Assembly (NCBI RefSeq): GCF_903652925.1
Contig: NZ_CAHLAR010000007.1
Location: 310,001-374,000, forward strand
Origin: Achromobacter anxifer
GTDB taxonomy: Bacteria; Pseudomonadota; Gammaproteobacteria; Burkholderiales; Burkholderiaceae_B
Length of the DNA stretch: 64,000 nucleotides
Reading direction: 5' to 3'
This document shows, in pieces, positions 1 to 12,444 of this stretch (the stretch's first letter is position 1; each line of letters begins with the position of its first letter). Made by a program: the position numbers and the translations under genes. The notes below the pieces were generated by a model. It was not told the origin of the DNA. It searched no databases and saw only the letters and a list, made by a program, of their open reading frames with translations.

Positions 1-276
1 AAATTCGACCAGCTCGCGGCCTTCCAGAATTTCCTGATCATGCCGGCCACCTTCCTGTCCGGCGTGTTCTATTCCATCCATACGCTCCCCGCCTTCTGGC
101 AGAGCGTGTCCCACTGGAACCCCATCTTCTACACCATCGACGGTTTCCGCTACGGATTCTTCTCGGTGTCGGACGTCTCCCCCTGGCGCAGCCTGGCGGT
201 GGTGACGGGGGTGTTCCTCGCGCTATCGCTCTATGCGCTGCGGCTACTGGCCAGCGGCTACAAACTCAGGAACTGA
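1..276 (+). CDS. ABC-2 type transporter permease, C-terminal part (cut by window start)
   Basis: The reading frame is open from base 1, so the N-terminus lies outside the window; 91 residues remain. The visible part has hydrophobic segments and the stretch LIMPATFLSGVFYSI, followed by a loop with HWNPIFYTIDGFRYGFF. These features are typical of the C-terminal half of ABC-2 exporter permeases of the YadH/NodJ type. It would be the membrane subunit of an exporter whose ATPase should lie just upstream. It ends 5 bp before the BolA-family gene, so the two are probably cotranscribed. The substrate is unknown. Confidence 0.75.
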   Translation, partial: KFDQLAAFQNFLIMPATFLSGVFYSIHTLPAFWQSVSHWNPIFYTIDGFRYGFFSVSDVSPWRSLAVVTGVFLALSLYALRLLASGYKLRN

Positions 277-281
277 CGTCC

Positions 282-2463
<2,182 letters not shown>

Positions 2464-2516
2464 CCTCCGCCCGCCGCGACGCCGCGGCGGCCGTTACCCG
2501 CTTGCTCCATGACGCC

Positions 2517-3821
2517 ATGGCCCTGATCAATCGTCTTGACTCCCGCGATCCCGGATTCAAATCCGCCCTGTCCACGCTGCTGGCCTTCGAGGCCACCGAG
2601 GACGAATCCATCGACCGCGCCGCGGCCGGCATCCTGGCCGACGTGCGCGCCCGCGGCGACGCCGCGCTGGTGGAATACACGCAGCGCTTCGACCGCATGC
2701 CCGGCGCATCGGCCCAGACGCTGGAGATCCCCAAGGCGGAATGGCAAGCGGCCCTGGCCGCGTTGCCGGCCGCCCAGCGCAACGCGCTGGAAGCCGCCGC
2801 CGAGCGCGTGCGCAGCTACCACGAACGCCAGCGCGCCGAGACCTGGACCTACACCGACGCGGACGGCACCATGCTGGGCCAGCAGGTCACCCCGCTGGAC
2901 CGCGTGGGCCTCTACGTGCCCGGCGGCAAGGCCGCCTACCCGTCCTCGGTGCTGATGAACGCCATCCCGGCGAAGGTCGCGGGCGTGCAGGAACTGATCA
3001 TGGTCACGCCCACGCCCGACGGCGCGCGCAACCCCATCGTGCTGGCCGCCGCGGCCATCGCCGGCGTGGACCGCGTCTTCGCCATCGGCGGCGCGCAGGC
3101 CGTGGGCGCGCTGGCCTACGGCACCGCCACCGTGCCGGCCGTGGACAAGATCGTCGGGCCGGGCAACGCCTACGTCGCCGCCGCCAAGCGCCGCGTGTTC
3201 GGCGTGGTCGGCATCGACATGATCGCCGGCCCCAGCGAAATCCTGGTTATCTGCGACGGCAAGACACCGGCCGACTGGATCGCCATGGACCTGTTCTCGC
3301 AGGCCGAGCACGACGAGCTCGCGCAGTCCATCCTGCTGTGCCCGGATGCCGCCTTCATCGAAGAAGTACAGGCCTCGATCGAACGCCTGCTGCCCACCAT
3401 GCCGCGCGCCGACATCCTGCGCGTCAGCCTGGCCAACCGCGGCGCGCTGATCCTGGTGCGCGACCTCGAAGAGGCCTGCCGGATCGCCAACGACATCGCG
3501 CCCGAGCACCTCGAGATCTCCACCGAGAATCCCGAAAAATGGACCGCGCAGATCCGCCACGCCGGCGCGATCTTCATGGGCCGCTTCAGCTCCGAATCCC
3601 TGGGCGACTACTGCGCCGGCCCCAACCACGTGCTGCCGACCTCGCGCACGGCGCGCTTTTCGTCGCCGCTGGGCGTCTACGACTTCCAGAAGCGCTCCAG
3701 CCTGATCCAGGTCTCGCACCAGGGCGCCCAGAAGCTGGGCCGCATCGCCGCCGAACTGGCGCTGGGCGAAGGCCTGCAGGCGCACGCCGCCAGCGCCCAG
3801 TACCGGATCGACCAGCCATGA
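2517..3821 (+). CDS. hisD: Histidinol dehydrogenase
   Basis: Zinc-dependent NAD enzyme that performs the last two oxidations, histidinol to histidine. I chose the ATG at 2517 (434 residues, [14 protein letters not shown]); an in-frame TTG at 2502 would add five residues without a better ribosome site. Visible motifs are the Rossmann-like [37 protein letters not shown], the [10 protein letters not shown] zinc/catalytic region and APEHLEI. The stop overlaps the hisC start (ATGA at 3818). The gap from hisG is about 50 bp. Confidence 0.96.
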   Translation: MALINRLDSRDPGFKSALSTLLAFEATEDESIDRAAAGILADVRARGDAALVEYTQRFDRMPGASAQTLEIPKAEWQAALAALPAAQRNALEAAAERVRSYHERQRAETWTYTDADGTMLGQQVTPLDRVGLYVPGGKAAYPSSVLMNAIPAKVAGVQELIMVTPTPDGARNPIVLAAAAIAGVDRVFAIGGAQAVGALAYGTATVPAVDKIVGPGNAYVAAAKRRVFGVVGIDMIAGPSEILVICDGKTPADWIAMDLFSQAEHDELAQSILLCPDAAFIEEVQASIERLLPTMPRADILRVSLANRGALILVRDLEEACRIANDIAPEHLEISTENPEKWTAQIRHAGAIFMGRFSSESLGDYCAGPNHVLPTSRTARFSSPLGVYDFQKRSSLIQVSHQGAQKLGRIAAELALGEGLQAHAASAQYRIDQP

Positions 3822-4918
3822 GCCTGCCGGCCAGCGTCGCCGACCGCATCGCCGGCACCGTCCGGGGGGATATCCGCGAACTGGCCGCCTATCCCGTGGC
3901 CAATGCCGAGGGCTGCATCAAGCTCGACGCCATGGAATGCCCGTACGAGCTGCCCGACGCCGTCCGCGAGGACATCGCGCGGGCCGTGCGCGACACCCCG
4001 CTGAACCGCTATCCCGCGGCCGACCTGTCGGCGCTGCAGGAGGCCGTGAAGACGGCCTTCGGCGTGCCCGAGGCGGCCGACGTACTGTTCGGCAACGGTT
4101 CGGACGAGCTCATCCACATCATCGTGCAGGCCTGCTGCAACCCGGGCGACACGGTGCTGTCGCCCTGGCCGTCGTTCGTCTACTTCGACATGGCGGCGCG
4201 CTTCGACCATGCGCGCTTCGTCGGCGTGCCGCTGACGGATGATCTGACCCTGGATTTGCCGGCCATGCTGGCCGCCATCCGCGAACACCAGCCCAAGGTG
4301 GTGTTCCTGGCCGTCCCCAACAACCCCACCGGCGGCCTCTGGTCCGACGAAGAGGTCCAGGCCATCGTCGCCGCCGCCCCCGGGCTGGTCGTCCTGGACG
4401 AGGCCTACCAGCCCTTCGCCGACCGTACCTGGATGCCGCAGGTGCTGGACGCGGCCAACGTGGTCGTCATGCGCACGGTGTCCAAGATCGGCCTGGCCGG
4501 CCTGCGCTTCGGCTACCTGGCCGGCCATCCGGCCTGGATCGCGGAACTGAACAAGGTCCGTCCGCCCTACAACCTGGACGTGCTGACCCAGGCCACGCTG
4601 TCGGCCGTGCTGCGCCACAAGCCGGTGCTGGACGAACAGGCCGCCCGCCTGCGCGCGGACCGCGAGCCGCTGGCGGCCGCGCTGGCCCGGTTGCCCGGCG
4701 TGCGGGTATTCCCGTCCGCCGGAAACTTCGTTCTTGCCCGCTTTTCCGGCAAGCTGGACGGCAACGCCGTGCATCTGGCGCTGAAAACGCGCAAAATATT
4801 GATTCGCAACTTCTCCAACGCCCATCCGCTACTGGCCAACTGCCTGCGCATTTCGGTGGGCGCCCCGGCTGAAAACGCCGCCTTGCTATCCGCCCTGCAA
4901 GAGATTCTGAGTGCTTAA
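3818..4918 (+). CDS. hisC: Histidinol-phosphate aminotransferase
   Basis: PLP-dependent transaminase converting imidazole acetol-phosphate and glutamate to histidinol-phosphate. It has 366 residues and the fold-type I layout: [11 protein letters not shown] near the phosphate site, VPNNPTGG with the substrate-contacting Asn, [10 protein letters not shown] with the PLP-ring Asp/Tyr, and the Schiff-base lysine in [15 protein letters not shown]. The start overlaps the hisD stop by 4 bp. The gene ends at TAA 4916-4918, immediately before hisB, so it is an internal gene of the his operon. Confidence 0.96.
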   Translation: MSLPASVADRIAGTVRGDIRELAAYPVANAEGCIKLDAMECPYELPDAVREDIARAVRDTPLNRYPAADLSALQEAVKTAFGVPEAADVLFGNGSDELIHIIVQACCNPGDTVLSPWPSFVYFDMAARFDHARFVGVPLTDDLTLDLPAMLAAIREHQPKVVFLAVPNNPTGGLWSDEEVQAIVAAAPGLVVLDEAYQPFADRTWMPQVLDAANVVVMRTVSKIGLAGLRFGYLAGHPAWIAELNKVRPPYNLDVLTQATLSAVLRHKPVLDEQAARLRADREPLAAALARLPGVRVFPSAGNFVLARFSGKLDGNAVHLALKTRKILIRNFSNAHPLLANCLRISVGAPAENAALLSALQEILSA

Positions 4919-4919
4919 C

Positions 4920-5507
4920 ATGCGTACCGCAGAGATCACCCGCAACACCAACGAAACCCGCATCCGCGTGGCCGTCAACCTCGACGGCACCGGCAAGCAG
5001 ACGATCGACACCGGCGTGCCGTTCCTGGACCACATGCTGGACCAGATCGCGCGCCACGGCCTGATCGACCTCGACATCAAGGCGGAAGGCGACCTGCACA
5101 TCGACGCGCACCATACCGTGGAAGACGTGGGCATCACGCTGGGCATGGCCATTGCCAAGGCGGTCGGCACCAAGGCCGGCCTGCGCCGCTACGGCCACGC
5201 CTACGTGCCGCTGGACGAAGCGCTGTCGCGCGTGGTGGTGGATTTCTCGGGCCGCCCGGGCCTGGAATACCACATCCCCTTCACCCGCGCCCGCATCGGC
5301 GATTTCGACGTGGACCTGACCCGTGAATTCTTCCAGGGCCTGGTCAACCACGCCCTGATCACGTTGCACATCGACAACCTGCGCGGCGTCAATGCCCACC
5401 ATCAGGCGGAAACGGTCTTCAAGGCCTGTGGCCGCGCCCTGCGCATGGCCATGGAAGTCGACCCCCGCATGGGCGACGTCGTGCCGTCCACCAAGGGCGT
5501 GCTGTAA
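4920..5507 (+). CDS. hisB: Imidazoleglycerol-phosphate dehydratase
   Basis: Manganese-dependent dehydratase of histidine synthesis. I chose the ATG at 4920, giving 195 residues, the standard size; a GTG at 4911 would overlap the hisC end and add three residues. The metal-binding histidine clusters appear as [14 protein letters not shown] and [12 protein letters not shown], with [13 protein letters not shown] near the N-terminus. No HAD-type histidinol-phosphate phosphatase domain is attached, unlike the bifunctional enterobacterial HisB. A separate phosphatase must therefore supply that step from elsewhere in the genome. Confidence 0.97.
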   Translation: MRTAEITRNTNETRIRVAVNLDGTGKQTIDTGVPFLDHMLDQIARHGLIDLDIKAEGDLHIDAHHTVEDVGITLGMAIAKAVGTKAGLRRYGHAYVPLDEALSRVVVDFSGRPGLEYHIPFTRARIGDFDVDLTREFFQGLVNHALITLHIDNLRGVNAHHQAETVFKACGRALRMAMEVDPRMGDVVPSTKGVL

Positions 5508-5541
5508 CCTCCGCCATCCACACCGCAGCAGGCAGAAAGAA

Positions 5542-6240
5542 GTGACCACTATCGCCATCGTCGACTACGGAATGGGCAATTTCCATTCCGTCGCCCGCGC
5601 CCTGAAATACGCCGCCCCCGATGCCGACATCCGCATCTGCAGCCAGCCCCAGGAGATCGCCGCGGCCGACCGCGTCGTGTTCCCCGGGCAGGGCGCCATG
5701 GCGGACTGCATGCGCACGCTGAACGAATCCGGCCTGCGCGAGGCCGTCGTCCGCGCCGCGCGCGAGAAACCGCTCCTGGGCGTCTGCGTGGGCGAACAAA
5801 TGCTGTTCGATTCCAGCGAGGAAGGCGGCACGTCTTGCCTGGGCCTGTTCCGCGGCGTGGTGCGCCGCTTCTCGGGCCCGGATTTCGCCGAGCCTGTCAG
5901 CGGCGACGACGAGGCCTGCCTGGCCGACGCCGGCGCGGCCGGATTGGTCGATACCCGCCCCGAACGCCTCAAGGTCCCGCACATGGGATGGAACAAAGTG
6001 CGCCAAACGCGCTCTCATCCTATCTGGGCCGGCATTCCGGACGAAACGCACTTCTATTTCGTCCATAGCTATTACGCCGATCCGGAAGATCCGGACCTGA
6101 CTGTTGGTGAAACCGAGTATGGCCTCGCCTTTACCTGCGCGGTGGCGGCGGCTAACATTTTCGCGGTGCAGTTTCACCCCGAAAAGAGCGCCGAGCACGG
6201 TTTGCGCCTGTATCGCAATTTTGTAGACTGGCAGCCGTAG
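5542..6240 (+). CDS. hisH: Imidazole glycerol phosphate synthase, glutaminase subunit
   Basis: Supplies ammonia from glutamine to HisF. The start is a GTG at 5542, preceded by a purine-rich ribosome site (AGAAAGAAG), giving 232 residues beginning [17 protein letters not shown]. The class I amidotransferase nucleophile is Cys82 in [11 protein letters not shown], and the His-Glu pair is in AVQFHPEKS. The segment around [18 protein letters not shown] is an insertion that makes it about 30 residues longer than typical HisH of around 200. The insertion leaves the catalytic motifs intact. Confidence 0.95.
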   Translation: MTTIAIVDYGMGNFHSVARALKYAAPDADIRICSQPQEIAAADRVVFPGQGAMADCMRTLNESGLREAVVRAAREKPLLGVCVGEQMLFDSSEEGGTSCLGLFRGVVRRFSGPDFAEPVSGDDEACLADAGAAGLVDTRPERLKVPHMGWNKVRQTRSHPIWAGIPDETHFYFVHSYYADPEDPDLTVGETEYGLAFTCAVAAANIFAVQFHPEKSAEHGLRLYRNFVDWQP

Positions 6241-6296
6241 GCCCCTGGCCCACGCCCGTCAGCCCGTTTAACCCCTATATTTTTTCGCTGCCCACC

Positions 6297-7037
6297 ATGC
6301 TGCTGATCCCCGCCATCGATCTCAAAGACGGGCGCTGCGTGCGCCTGCGCCAGGGTGACCTGGACGATGCAACGGTGTTCTCTGAAGACCCCGCCGCCAT
6401 GGCCAACCGCTGGCTGGAGCAAGGCGCGCGCCGCCTGCATCTGGTCGACCTGAACGGCGCCGTCGCCGGCAAGCCCAAGAACGAGGCGCCCATCAAGGCG
6501 ATCCTGGACGCTGTCGGCGACGACATCCCCGTGCAGATCGGCGGCGGCATCCGCGACCTCGACACCATCGAGCGCTATCTCGACGCCGGCATCTCCTACG
6601 TGATCATCGGCACGGCCGCGGTCAAGAACCCCGGCTTCCTGCAGGATGCCTGTGGCGCCTTCCCCGGCCAGATCATCGTCGGCCTGGACGCCCGCGACGG
6701 CAAGATCGCCACCGACGGCTGGAGCAAGCTGACCCGCCACGACGTGCTCGACCTGGCCAAGAAGTTCGAGGACTACGGCTGCGAAGCCATCATCTACACC
6801 GACATCGGCCGTGACGGCATGCTGTCCGGCGTCAACGTCGAAGCCACGGTCCGCCTGGCCCAGCACGTGCGCATCCCGGTCTACGCATCGGGCGGCATCG
6901 CCGGCATCCAGGACATCGAAGCCCTCTGCGCCGTCGAGGACGAAGGCGTTGAAGGCGCCATCCTGGGCCGCAGCATCTACGAAGGCACGCTCGACTTCCA
7001 ATCGGCGCAGGCGCGCGCCGACGAATTGGCAAAATGA
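6297..7037 (+). CDS. hisA: ProFAR isomerase
   Basis: A (beta/alpha)8-barrel isomerase acting on phosphoribosylformimino-AICAR-phosphate. It has 246 residues. The catalytic Asp8 is in [16 protein letters not shown] and the second acid is in [12 protein letters not shown]. Phosphate-binding loops appear as QIGGGIRDL and [11 protein letters not shown]. The stop overlaps the hisF start (ATGA), which matches the usual hisA-hisF pairing. The 56 bp upstream of it contain no obvious terminator. Confidence 0.96.
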   Translation: MLLIPAIDLKDGRCVRLRQGDLDDATVFSEDPAAMANRWLEQGARRLHLVDLNGAVAGKPKNEAPIKAILDAVGDDIPVQIGGGIRDLDTIERYLDAGISYVIIGTAAVKNPGFLQDACGAFPGQIIVGLDARDGKIATDGWSKLTRHDVLDLAKKFEDYGCEAIIYTDIGRDGMLSGVNVEATVRLAQHVRIPVYASGGIAGIQDIEALCAVEDEGVEGAILGRSIYEGTLDFQSAQARADELAK

Positions 7038-7852
7038 CCACTTCCAGCAGCACCCCAGGGGCCGGCGCGCCCGCACAGAGCGCGCTGACCCGCCGCATCA
7101 TTCCCTGCCTGGACGTCACCGCGGGCCGCGTCGTCAAGGGCGTGAACTTCGTCAACCTGCTCGACGCGGGCGACCCCGTCGAGATCGCCCGCCGCTACAA
7201 CGAGCAGGGCGCCGACGAACTCACGTTCCTCGACATTACCGCCACCAGCGACGGCCGCGACCTGATCCTGCCCATCATCGAACAGGTGGCCTCGCAGGTC
7301 TTCATTCCGCTGACCGTGGGCGGCGGCGTGCGCCAGGTGTCCGACATCCAGCGCCTGCTCAACGCCGGCGCCGACAAGATCAGCATCAACAGCGCCGCAG
7401 TGGCCAATCCGGAACTGGTCCGGGCCGCCTCGGACTATCACGGCTCGCAATGCGTGGTGGTGGCGATCGACGCGCGCCGCGTCTCGGCCGAGGGCGAACC
7501 CGCCCGCTGGGAAGTCTTCACCCATGGCGGCCGCAAGGCCACCGGGCTGGACGCCGTGGCCTGGGCGCGCCGCATGGCCGCCTACGGCGCGGGTGAAATC
7601 CTGCTGACCAGCATGGACCGCGACGGCACCAAGTCCGGTTTCGACCTGGAACTCACGCGCGCCGTGTCGGACGCCGTGCCGGTGCCCGTCATCGCCTCGG
7701 GCGGCGTGGGCAACCTGCAGCATCTGGCCGACGGCGTCACCACCGGCCGCGCCAGCGCGGTCCTGGCCGCCAGCATCTTCCACTTCGGCCAGCATACGGT
7801 CGGCGAGTGCAAGCGCTTCATGGCCAGCCAGGGCATCCCGGTCCGGATGTGA
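7034..7852 (+). CDS. hisF: Imidazole glycerol phosphate synthase, cyclase subunit
   Basis: Partner of HisH; it uses channelled ammonia to make imidazole glycerol phosphate and AICAR. It has 272 residues with catalytic Asp27 in [17 protein letters not shown] and the second acid in [14 protein letters not shown]. The phosphate loops are [10 protein letters not shown] and IASGGVGN. Compared with enteric HisF, about 16 extra Ser/Thr/Ala/Pro-rich residues precede the barrel, because the start is fixed by the ATGA overlap with hisA. The gene is followed within 4 bp by a strong hairpin. Confidence 0.96.
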   Translation: MTTSSSTPGAGAPAQSALTRRIIPCLDVTAGRVVKGVNFVNLLDAGDPVEIARRYNEQGADELTFLDITATSDGRDLILPIIEQVASQVFIPLTVGGGVRQVSDIQRLLNAGADKISINSAAVANPELVRAASDYHGSQCVVVAIDARRVSAEGEPARWEVFTHGGRKATGLDAVAWARRMAAYGAGEILLTSMDRDGTKSGFDLELTRAVSDAVPVPVIASGGVGNLQHLADGVTTGRASAVLAASIFHFGQHTVGECKRFMASQGIPVRM

Positions 7853-7855
7853 CCT

Positions 7856-7880
7856 CCCGAAGCGCCTGCGGCGCTTCGGG
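7856..7880 (+). terminator. Perfect 11-bp hairpin directly after hisF
   Basis: The arms at 7856-7866 and 7870-7880 are perfect inverted repeats around a 3-nt TGC loop, starting 4 bp after the hisF stop. No T-tract follows, so it is not a standard intrinsic terminator. It may act as a Rho-dependent pause or as a 3' stabiliser that lowers expression of hisI and later genes. Termination here is inferred. Confidence 0.5.
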
Positions 7881-7974
7881 GAACCCCGATCAGGCGTGCA
7901 ACAAGGTATTGCCGTAAGATTATGAGTCCCCACGCGCCAGTGGCGGCCTGCAAGGCGCCGCGCGAGGACAACGG

Positions 7975-8388
7975 ATGAATGAGATGAGCAACGAACCCGC
8001 CTGGATGGCCGACGTCGTCTTCGACGAAAACGGCCTGATACCCGCCATCGCGCAGGACGCCGAGAACGGCCAGATCATGATGGTGGCCTGGATGAACCGC
8101 GAATCGCTCGCCGAAACGGCCGCCACCGGGCGCGCCGTCTACTGGTCGCGGTCCCGCCAGCGCCTGTGGCGCAAGGGCGAGGAGTCCGGCCATGCCCAGG
8201 AAGTGCACGAACTGCGCCTGGACTGCGACGGCGACGTGATCCTGCTCAAAATCCACCAGCAGGGCGGCATCGCCTGCCATACCGGGCGCGCCAGCTGCTT
8301 CTACCGCCGCCTGGAAGGCCAGACCGACCAGGCGTCCTGGATCACGGTCGACCCCGTGCTGAAAGACCCCGAACTGATCTACAAATGA
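7975..8388 (+). CDS. hisI: Phosphoribosyl-AMP cyclohydrolase
   Basis: Hydrolyses the purine ring of PR-AMP in histidine synthesis; it is a zinc/magnesium enzyme. It has 137 residues, with [30 protein letters not shown] and zinc-ligand cysteines in LRLDCDGDV and [13 protein letters not shown]. It is a separate polypeptide from HisE (no HisIE fusion), but the stop overlaps the hisE ATG as ATGA. The start could be ATG 7975 or ATG 7984 (MSNEPAW); the first was kept. It follows a 122-bp gap containing the hisF hairpin. Confidence 0.95.
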   Translation: MNEMSNEPAWMADVVFDENGLIPAIAQDAENGQIMMVAWMNRESLAETAATGRAVYWSRSRQRLWRKGEESGHAQEVHELRLDCDGDVILLKIHQQGGIACHTGRASCFYRRLEGQTDQASWITVDPVLKDPELIYK

Positions 8389-8735
8389 CCCAACAAGCTG
8401 CAAGCGCCGCCGAAATCCTGGCGCGCATCGCCGATACCCTGGAAACCCGCCGGCCCGAAAACGGCGGCGACCCCCAAGCCTCCTATTCCGCCAAGCTGCT
8501 GGCCAAGGGCCCCGACGCCTTCCTGAAGAAGATCGGCGAGGAAGCCACGGAACTGGTCATGGCCGCCAAGGACGGCGTGCCCGACCGCATCGTCAGCGAG
8601 ACCGCCGACCTGTGGTTCCATTGCCTGGTGGCCCTGACCCATTTCAAGCTTCGGCCCGAGGATGTGCTGGCCGAACTGGCACGCCGCGAAGGCCTGTCCG
8701 GCCTGGCGGAAAAGGCGAGCCGCCCGCAAGACTGA
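8385..8735 (+). CDS. hisE: Phosphoribosyl-ATP pyrophosphohydrolase
   Basis: Removes pyrophosphate from PR-ATP, the second step of histidine synthesis. The 116-residue all-alpha MazG-like protein has the metal-binding acidic motif [17 protein letters not shown] and the helix [13 protein letters not shown]. The ATG at 8385 overlaps the hisI stop. It is the last his gene of the block; 17 bp separate it from the HIT-family gene. Confidence 0.94.
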   Translation: MTQQAASAAEILARIADTLETRRPENGGDPQASYSAKLLAKGPDAFLKKIGEEATELVMAAKDGVPDRIVSETADLWFHCLVALTHFKLRPEDVLAELARREGLSGLAEKASRPQD

Positions 8736-8752
8736 ACACGGAACCCGGAAAA

Positions 8753-9121
8753 ATGAGCGACAACTGTATCTTCTGCAAGATCGCCGCTGGCGAGATCCCG
8801 TCCAAGAAAGTCTACGAGGACGAGGACTTTGTTGCGTTCCACGATATCAATCCGGCCGCGCCGGTACATTTATTGCTGATCCCTCGACGTCATGTCACAT
8901 CCATGCAGGATATTAGGGGGGAGGACTCAGAATGGTTGGGTAGAATGATGTCGTTAGCGCCGCGGTTAGCCGCTGAAAACGGTTGCAATCCGGGCCCTGA
9001 TGGTGGATTTCGCATCATGATCAATTCTGGCGTCGAAGGCGGCCAGGAAGTCCCGCATCTGCATTTCCACATCATCGGCGGCTCGCGTCCCTGGAAAGGG
9101 CGCGTGGCCCCCACCGCGTAA
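8753..9121 (+). CDS. HIT family nucleotide hydrolase
   Basis: A histidine triad protein of 122 residues. The triad HLHFHI has His102, His104 and His106, with His104 expected to be the nucleophile. The N-terminal [19 protein letters not shown] matches HinT-like proteins. HIT enzymes of this branch hydrolyse purine nucleoside phosphoramidates. Its conserved location between hisE and tatA may reflect operon history; whether it has a role in histidine metabolism is unknown. The sequence around 8860-8960 uses more AT-ending codons than its neighbours. Confidence 0.9.
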   Translation: MSDNCIFCKIAAGEIPSKKVYEDEDFVAFHDINPAAPVHLLLIPRRHVTSMQDIRGEDSEWLGRMMSLAPRLAAENGCNPGPDGGFRIMINSGVEGGQEVPHLHFHIIGGSRPWKGRVAPTA

Positions 9122-9135
9122 TTCGGAGAAACATC

Positions 9136-9363
9136 ATGGGTAGTTTCAGCATCTGGCATTGGTTGGTTGTCCTGGTCATCGTGGCGCTGATTTTCGGCAC
9201 CAAGAAGCTGCGCAACATCGGTTCGGACCTGGGCGGAGCGGTCAAAGGCTTCAAGGAAGGCATGAAGGACGCCAATGGCGACAAGCCTGCGGAACCGATA
9301 GCGCAACAGCGCGTCTCCGGCGACACCATCGACGTGCAGGCCAAGGAAAAGTCGAACTCCTGA
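9136..9363 (+). CDS. tatA: Sec-independent protein translocase subunit TatA
   Basis: Pore-forming subunit of the twin-arginine translocase. It has 75 residues: a short N-terminus, one membrane helix (about residues 7-20), the FG hinge at Phe20-Gly21 followed by [21 protein letters not shown], an amphipathic helix, then a polar tail. A ribosome site (GGAGAAAC) precedes the ATG. tatB and tatC follow in the same direction, completing the translocase. Confidence 0.95.
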   Translation: MGSFSIWHWLVVLVIVALIFGTKKLRNIGSDLGGAVKGFKEGMKDANGDKPAEPIAQQRVSGDTIDVQAKEKSNS

Positions 9364-9436
9364 GCCGTCGGCTCACCTCCCGGGCCCGCCTTGAACAGGC
9401 CGGCCCTTGTTGCATCCACTCCCGAGCGGCCGTCGA

Positions 9437-9967
9437 ATGTTTGATGTCAGCTTCACTGAACTGATGGTGATCGGCGTCGTCGCCCTGATCGTCATCGGCC
9501 CCGAACGCCTGCCCAAGGTTGCCCGTACCGTCGGCCACCTGCTCGGGCGCGCGCAGCGTTACGTCAACGACGTGAAATCCGATATCCAGCGCGAAATCGA
9601 ACTGGATGAACTGCGCAAGTTCAAGAGCGAAATGGAAGACGCCGCCCAAGGCGTGCAGAAGTCGCTGAACGAAACCCAGGCCTCGTTGCAGGAGCCGGTC
9701 CAGCAGTTCCGTGCGGAACTCGACGAGGTCGCGCGCGAAGCCAGCGTCAAGGCCGCGCCGGTCATCGTCGGCGACGCGCCGGCCGCCCCCGAACGCAGCA
9801 TCGCCCCTCCGCCCGGCCAGAACCACAGCCTGGATCTGGACCTGCCGCCGGTGGCCGAGCCCGCCCCGGCCGCAACTCAACAACCCGCCCCGGCGCCCAG
9901 CGCGCCCAAGGCTGACGACGCCGCGCCCGCCGCCAAGCCCGTCCCGCCCTCCGGAACACCGACGTGA
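9437..9967 (+). CDS. tatB: Sec-independent protein translocase subunit TatB
   Basis: Receptor subunit that hands twin-arginine substrates to TatC. I chose ATG 9437 (176 residues, MFDVSFTELMVIGVVALIVI) because Glu8 and the Gly21-Pro22 hinge then fall at their conserved positions. An amphipathic helix (residues 22-60) and a long charged coiled region follow. The last 50 residues are Pro/Ala-rich and probably disordered. The stop overlaps the tatC start as GTGA. Confidence 0.94.
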   Translation: MFDVSFTELMVIGVVALIVIGPERLPKVARTVGHLLGRAQRYVNDVKSDIQREIELDELRKFKSEMEDAAQGVQKSLNETQASLQEPVQQFRAELDEVAREASVKAAPVIVGDAPAAPERSIAPPPGQNHSLDLDLPPVAEPAPAATQQPAPAPSAPKADDAAPAAKPVPPSGTPT

Positions 9968-10755
9968 CCCAGGACGCATCCCAAGAAGAAGGCCAGCAGG
10001 AGACCTTCATCTCCCACCTGGTCGAGCTGCGCACCCGCTTGCTGCGCGCCGCCGCCGCCGTGATCGGCGTGTTCATCGTGCTGTTCATCTACCCCGGCGC
10101 GTCGGCCATCTACGACGTGCTGGCCCAGCCCATGCTGGCCTCGCTGCCGGAAGGCACGCGCATGATCGCCACCGGCGTCATCACGCCGTTCATGGTGCCG
10201 GTCAAGGTCACGATGATGGCCGCGTTCATCCTGGCGCTGCCCGTGGTGCTGTACCAGGCCTGGGCCTTCGTCGCGCCCGGCCTGTACCGGCATGAAAAGC
10301 GCCTGGCGCTGCCGCTCATCATTTCCAGCACCTTCCTGTTCATCGCGGGCATGGCGTTCTGCTATTTCGTGGTGTTCCGCACGGTGTTCCACTTCATCGC
10401 CACGTTCGCGCCGCAGTCCATCACGCCGGCGCCGGACATCGAGGCCTACCTGAGCTTCGTCATGACGATGTTCATGGCCTTCGGCATCACCTTCGAAGTG
10501 CCCGTGGCCGTGGTGCTGCTGGTGAAGATGGGCGTGGTCGAATTGTCCAAGCTGAAGTCCGCCCGCGGCTACGTCGTGGTGGGCGCCTTCATCATCGCCG
10601 CGGTGGTCACGCCGCCCGACGTGGTCAGCCAGTTCATGCTGGCGGTGCCGCTGTGCCTGCTGTACGAGATCGGGCTGATCTGCGCCCGCATGGTCACGCC
10701 CAAGCCGGAAGCGGAAAACGGCTCAGACTCGGGCTCGCTGACCGAACGCAACTGA
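9964..10755 (+). CDS. tatC: Sec-independent protein translocase subunit TatC
   Basis: Six-helix core subunit that binds the twin-arginine signal. The start is GTG at 9964, overlapping the tatB stop, giving 263 residues. The cytoplasmic N-terminus carries the conserved FISHLVELRTRLLR. Later motifs include FVAPGLYRHEKR in the first cytoplasmic loop and ITPPDV-like VVTPPDVVSQ before the last helices. It is the last gene of the long murA-his-tat block, and a stem-loop terminator follows within 10 bp. Confidence 0.96.
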   Translation: MTQDASQEEGQQETFISHLVELRTRLLRAAAAVIGVFIVLFIYPGASAIYDVLAQPMLASLPEGTRMIATGVITPFMVPVKVTMMAAFILALPVVLYQAWAFVAPGLYRHEKRLALPLIISSTFLFIAGMAFCYFVVFRTVFHFIATFAPQSITPAPDIEAYLSFVMTMFMAFGITFEVPVAVVLLVKMGVVELSKLKSARGYVVVGAFIIAAVVTPPDVVSQFMLAVPLCLLYEIGLICARMVTPKPEAENGSDSGSLTERN

Positions 10756-10761
10756 CCCTGG

Positions 10762-10791
10762 ACGGTCCTGCCCACAAAGCAGGACCGTTTC
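10762..10791 (+). terminator. Intrinsic terminator after tatC
   Basis: A 10-bp perfect stem (10762-10771 with 10779-10788) around a 7-nt loop, followed by TTTC. It closes the murA-his-tat transcription block. Confidence 0.75.
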
Positions 10792-10794
10792 ACC

Positions 10795-10823
10795 TTGTGG
10801 GCGGCTGACGGCGACTCTACATT
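10795..10823 (+). promoter_or_regulatory. Sigma70-type promoter of the XRE gene
   Basis: TTGTGG (10795-10800), a 17-bp spacer and TACATT (10818-10823). The ATG at 10830 begins six bases after the -10, so the predicted transcript starts at or next to the start codon and would lack a ribosome site. Confidence 0.5.
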
Positions 10824-10829
10824 GCCTTC

Positions 10830-11198
10830 ATGTCACTCGCCCAACGGCTGCACACCCTGATGCGGTGGCGCGGCATCAAAAGCCAGAACCAACTGGCGCG
10901 CATCTCCGGCGTGCCGCAGTCCTGCATCCACCGCATACTCAGGCGCGAAGACCATTATTCGCCTTCGCGCGCCACCTTGCAGCGGCTGGCGCTCGCCCTG
11001 GACACCAGCGTGCCCTGGCTAACCGACGGCGTGGGCCCGGGCGGCGATGCGCCCTGGAACGGCGCCAACCCTCCTGGCGGCGCCGCGGACGGCTATTGCA
11101 CGGAAATCTGGGCGCTGCTGCGGAACCAGTCGGAAAGCACCAAGAAGGCCATCGTGTCGGCGGTGCGCCTGATGGCGAAGGACCCGGCCGCGACCTGA
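10830..11198 (+). CDS. XRE-family (Cro/CI-type) transcriptional regulator
   Basis: A small DNA-binding protein of 122 residues. Residues about 5-60 form a Cro/CI helix-turn-helix: LHTLMRWRGIKSQNQLARISGV, then QSCIHRILRREDH as the recognition helix, and LQRLALALDTSVPWLTDG. The linker is Gly/Pro-rich, and the C-terminal helix (TKKAIVSAVRLMAK) may dimerise. Target genes are unknown. It is convergent with the downstream protease gene. Its promoter suggests a leaderless mRNA. Confidence 0.82.
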   Translation: MSLAQRLHTLMRWRGIKSQNQLARISGVPQSCIHRILRREDHYSPSRATLQRLALALDTSVPWLTDGVGPGGDAPWNGANPPGGAADGYCTEIWALLRNQSESTKKAIVSAVRLMAKDPAAT

Positions 11199-11264
11199 GC
11201 CACCGTCTCGGCCCGGCTCGCCACAACAGCCTGGCTCATCGCCGCGCCGCGGCGCGCCCCCTTC

Positions 11265-12425
<1,161 letters not shown>

Positions 12426-12444
12426 GATTCTGATAGGACTAGCT

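Noticed and set aside
2502-2516. TTG start for hisD
   Set aside because: The TTG gives only five extra residues and no ribosome site; ATG 2517 matches the usual HisD N-terminus.
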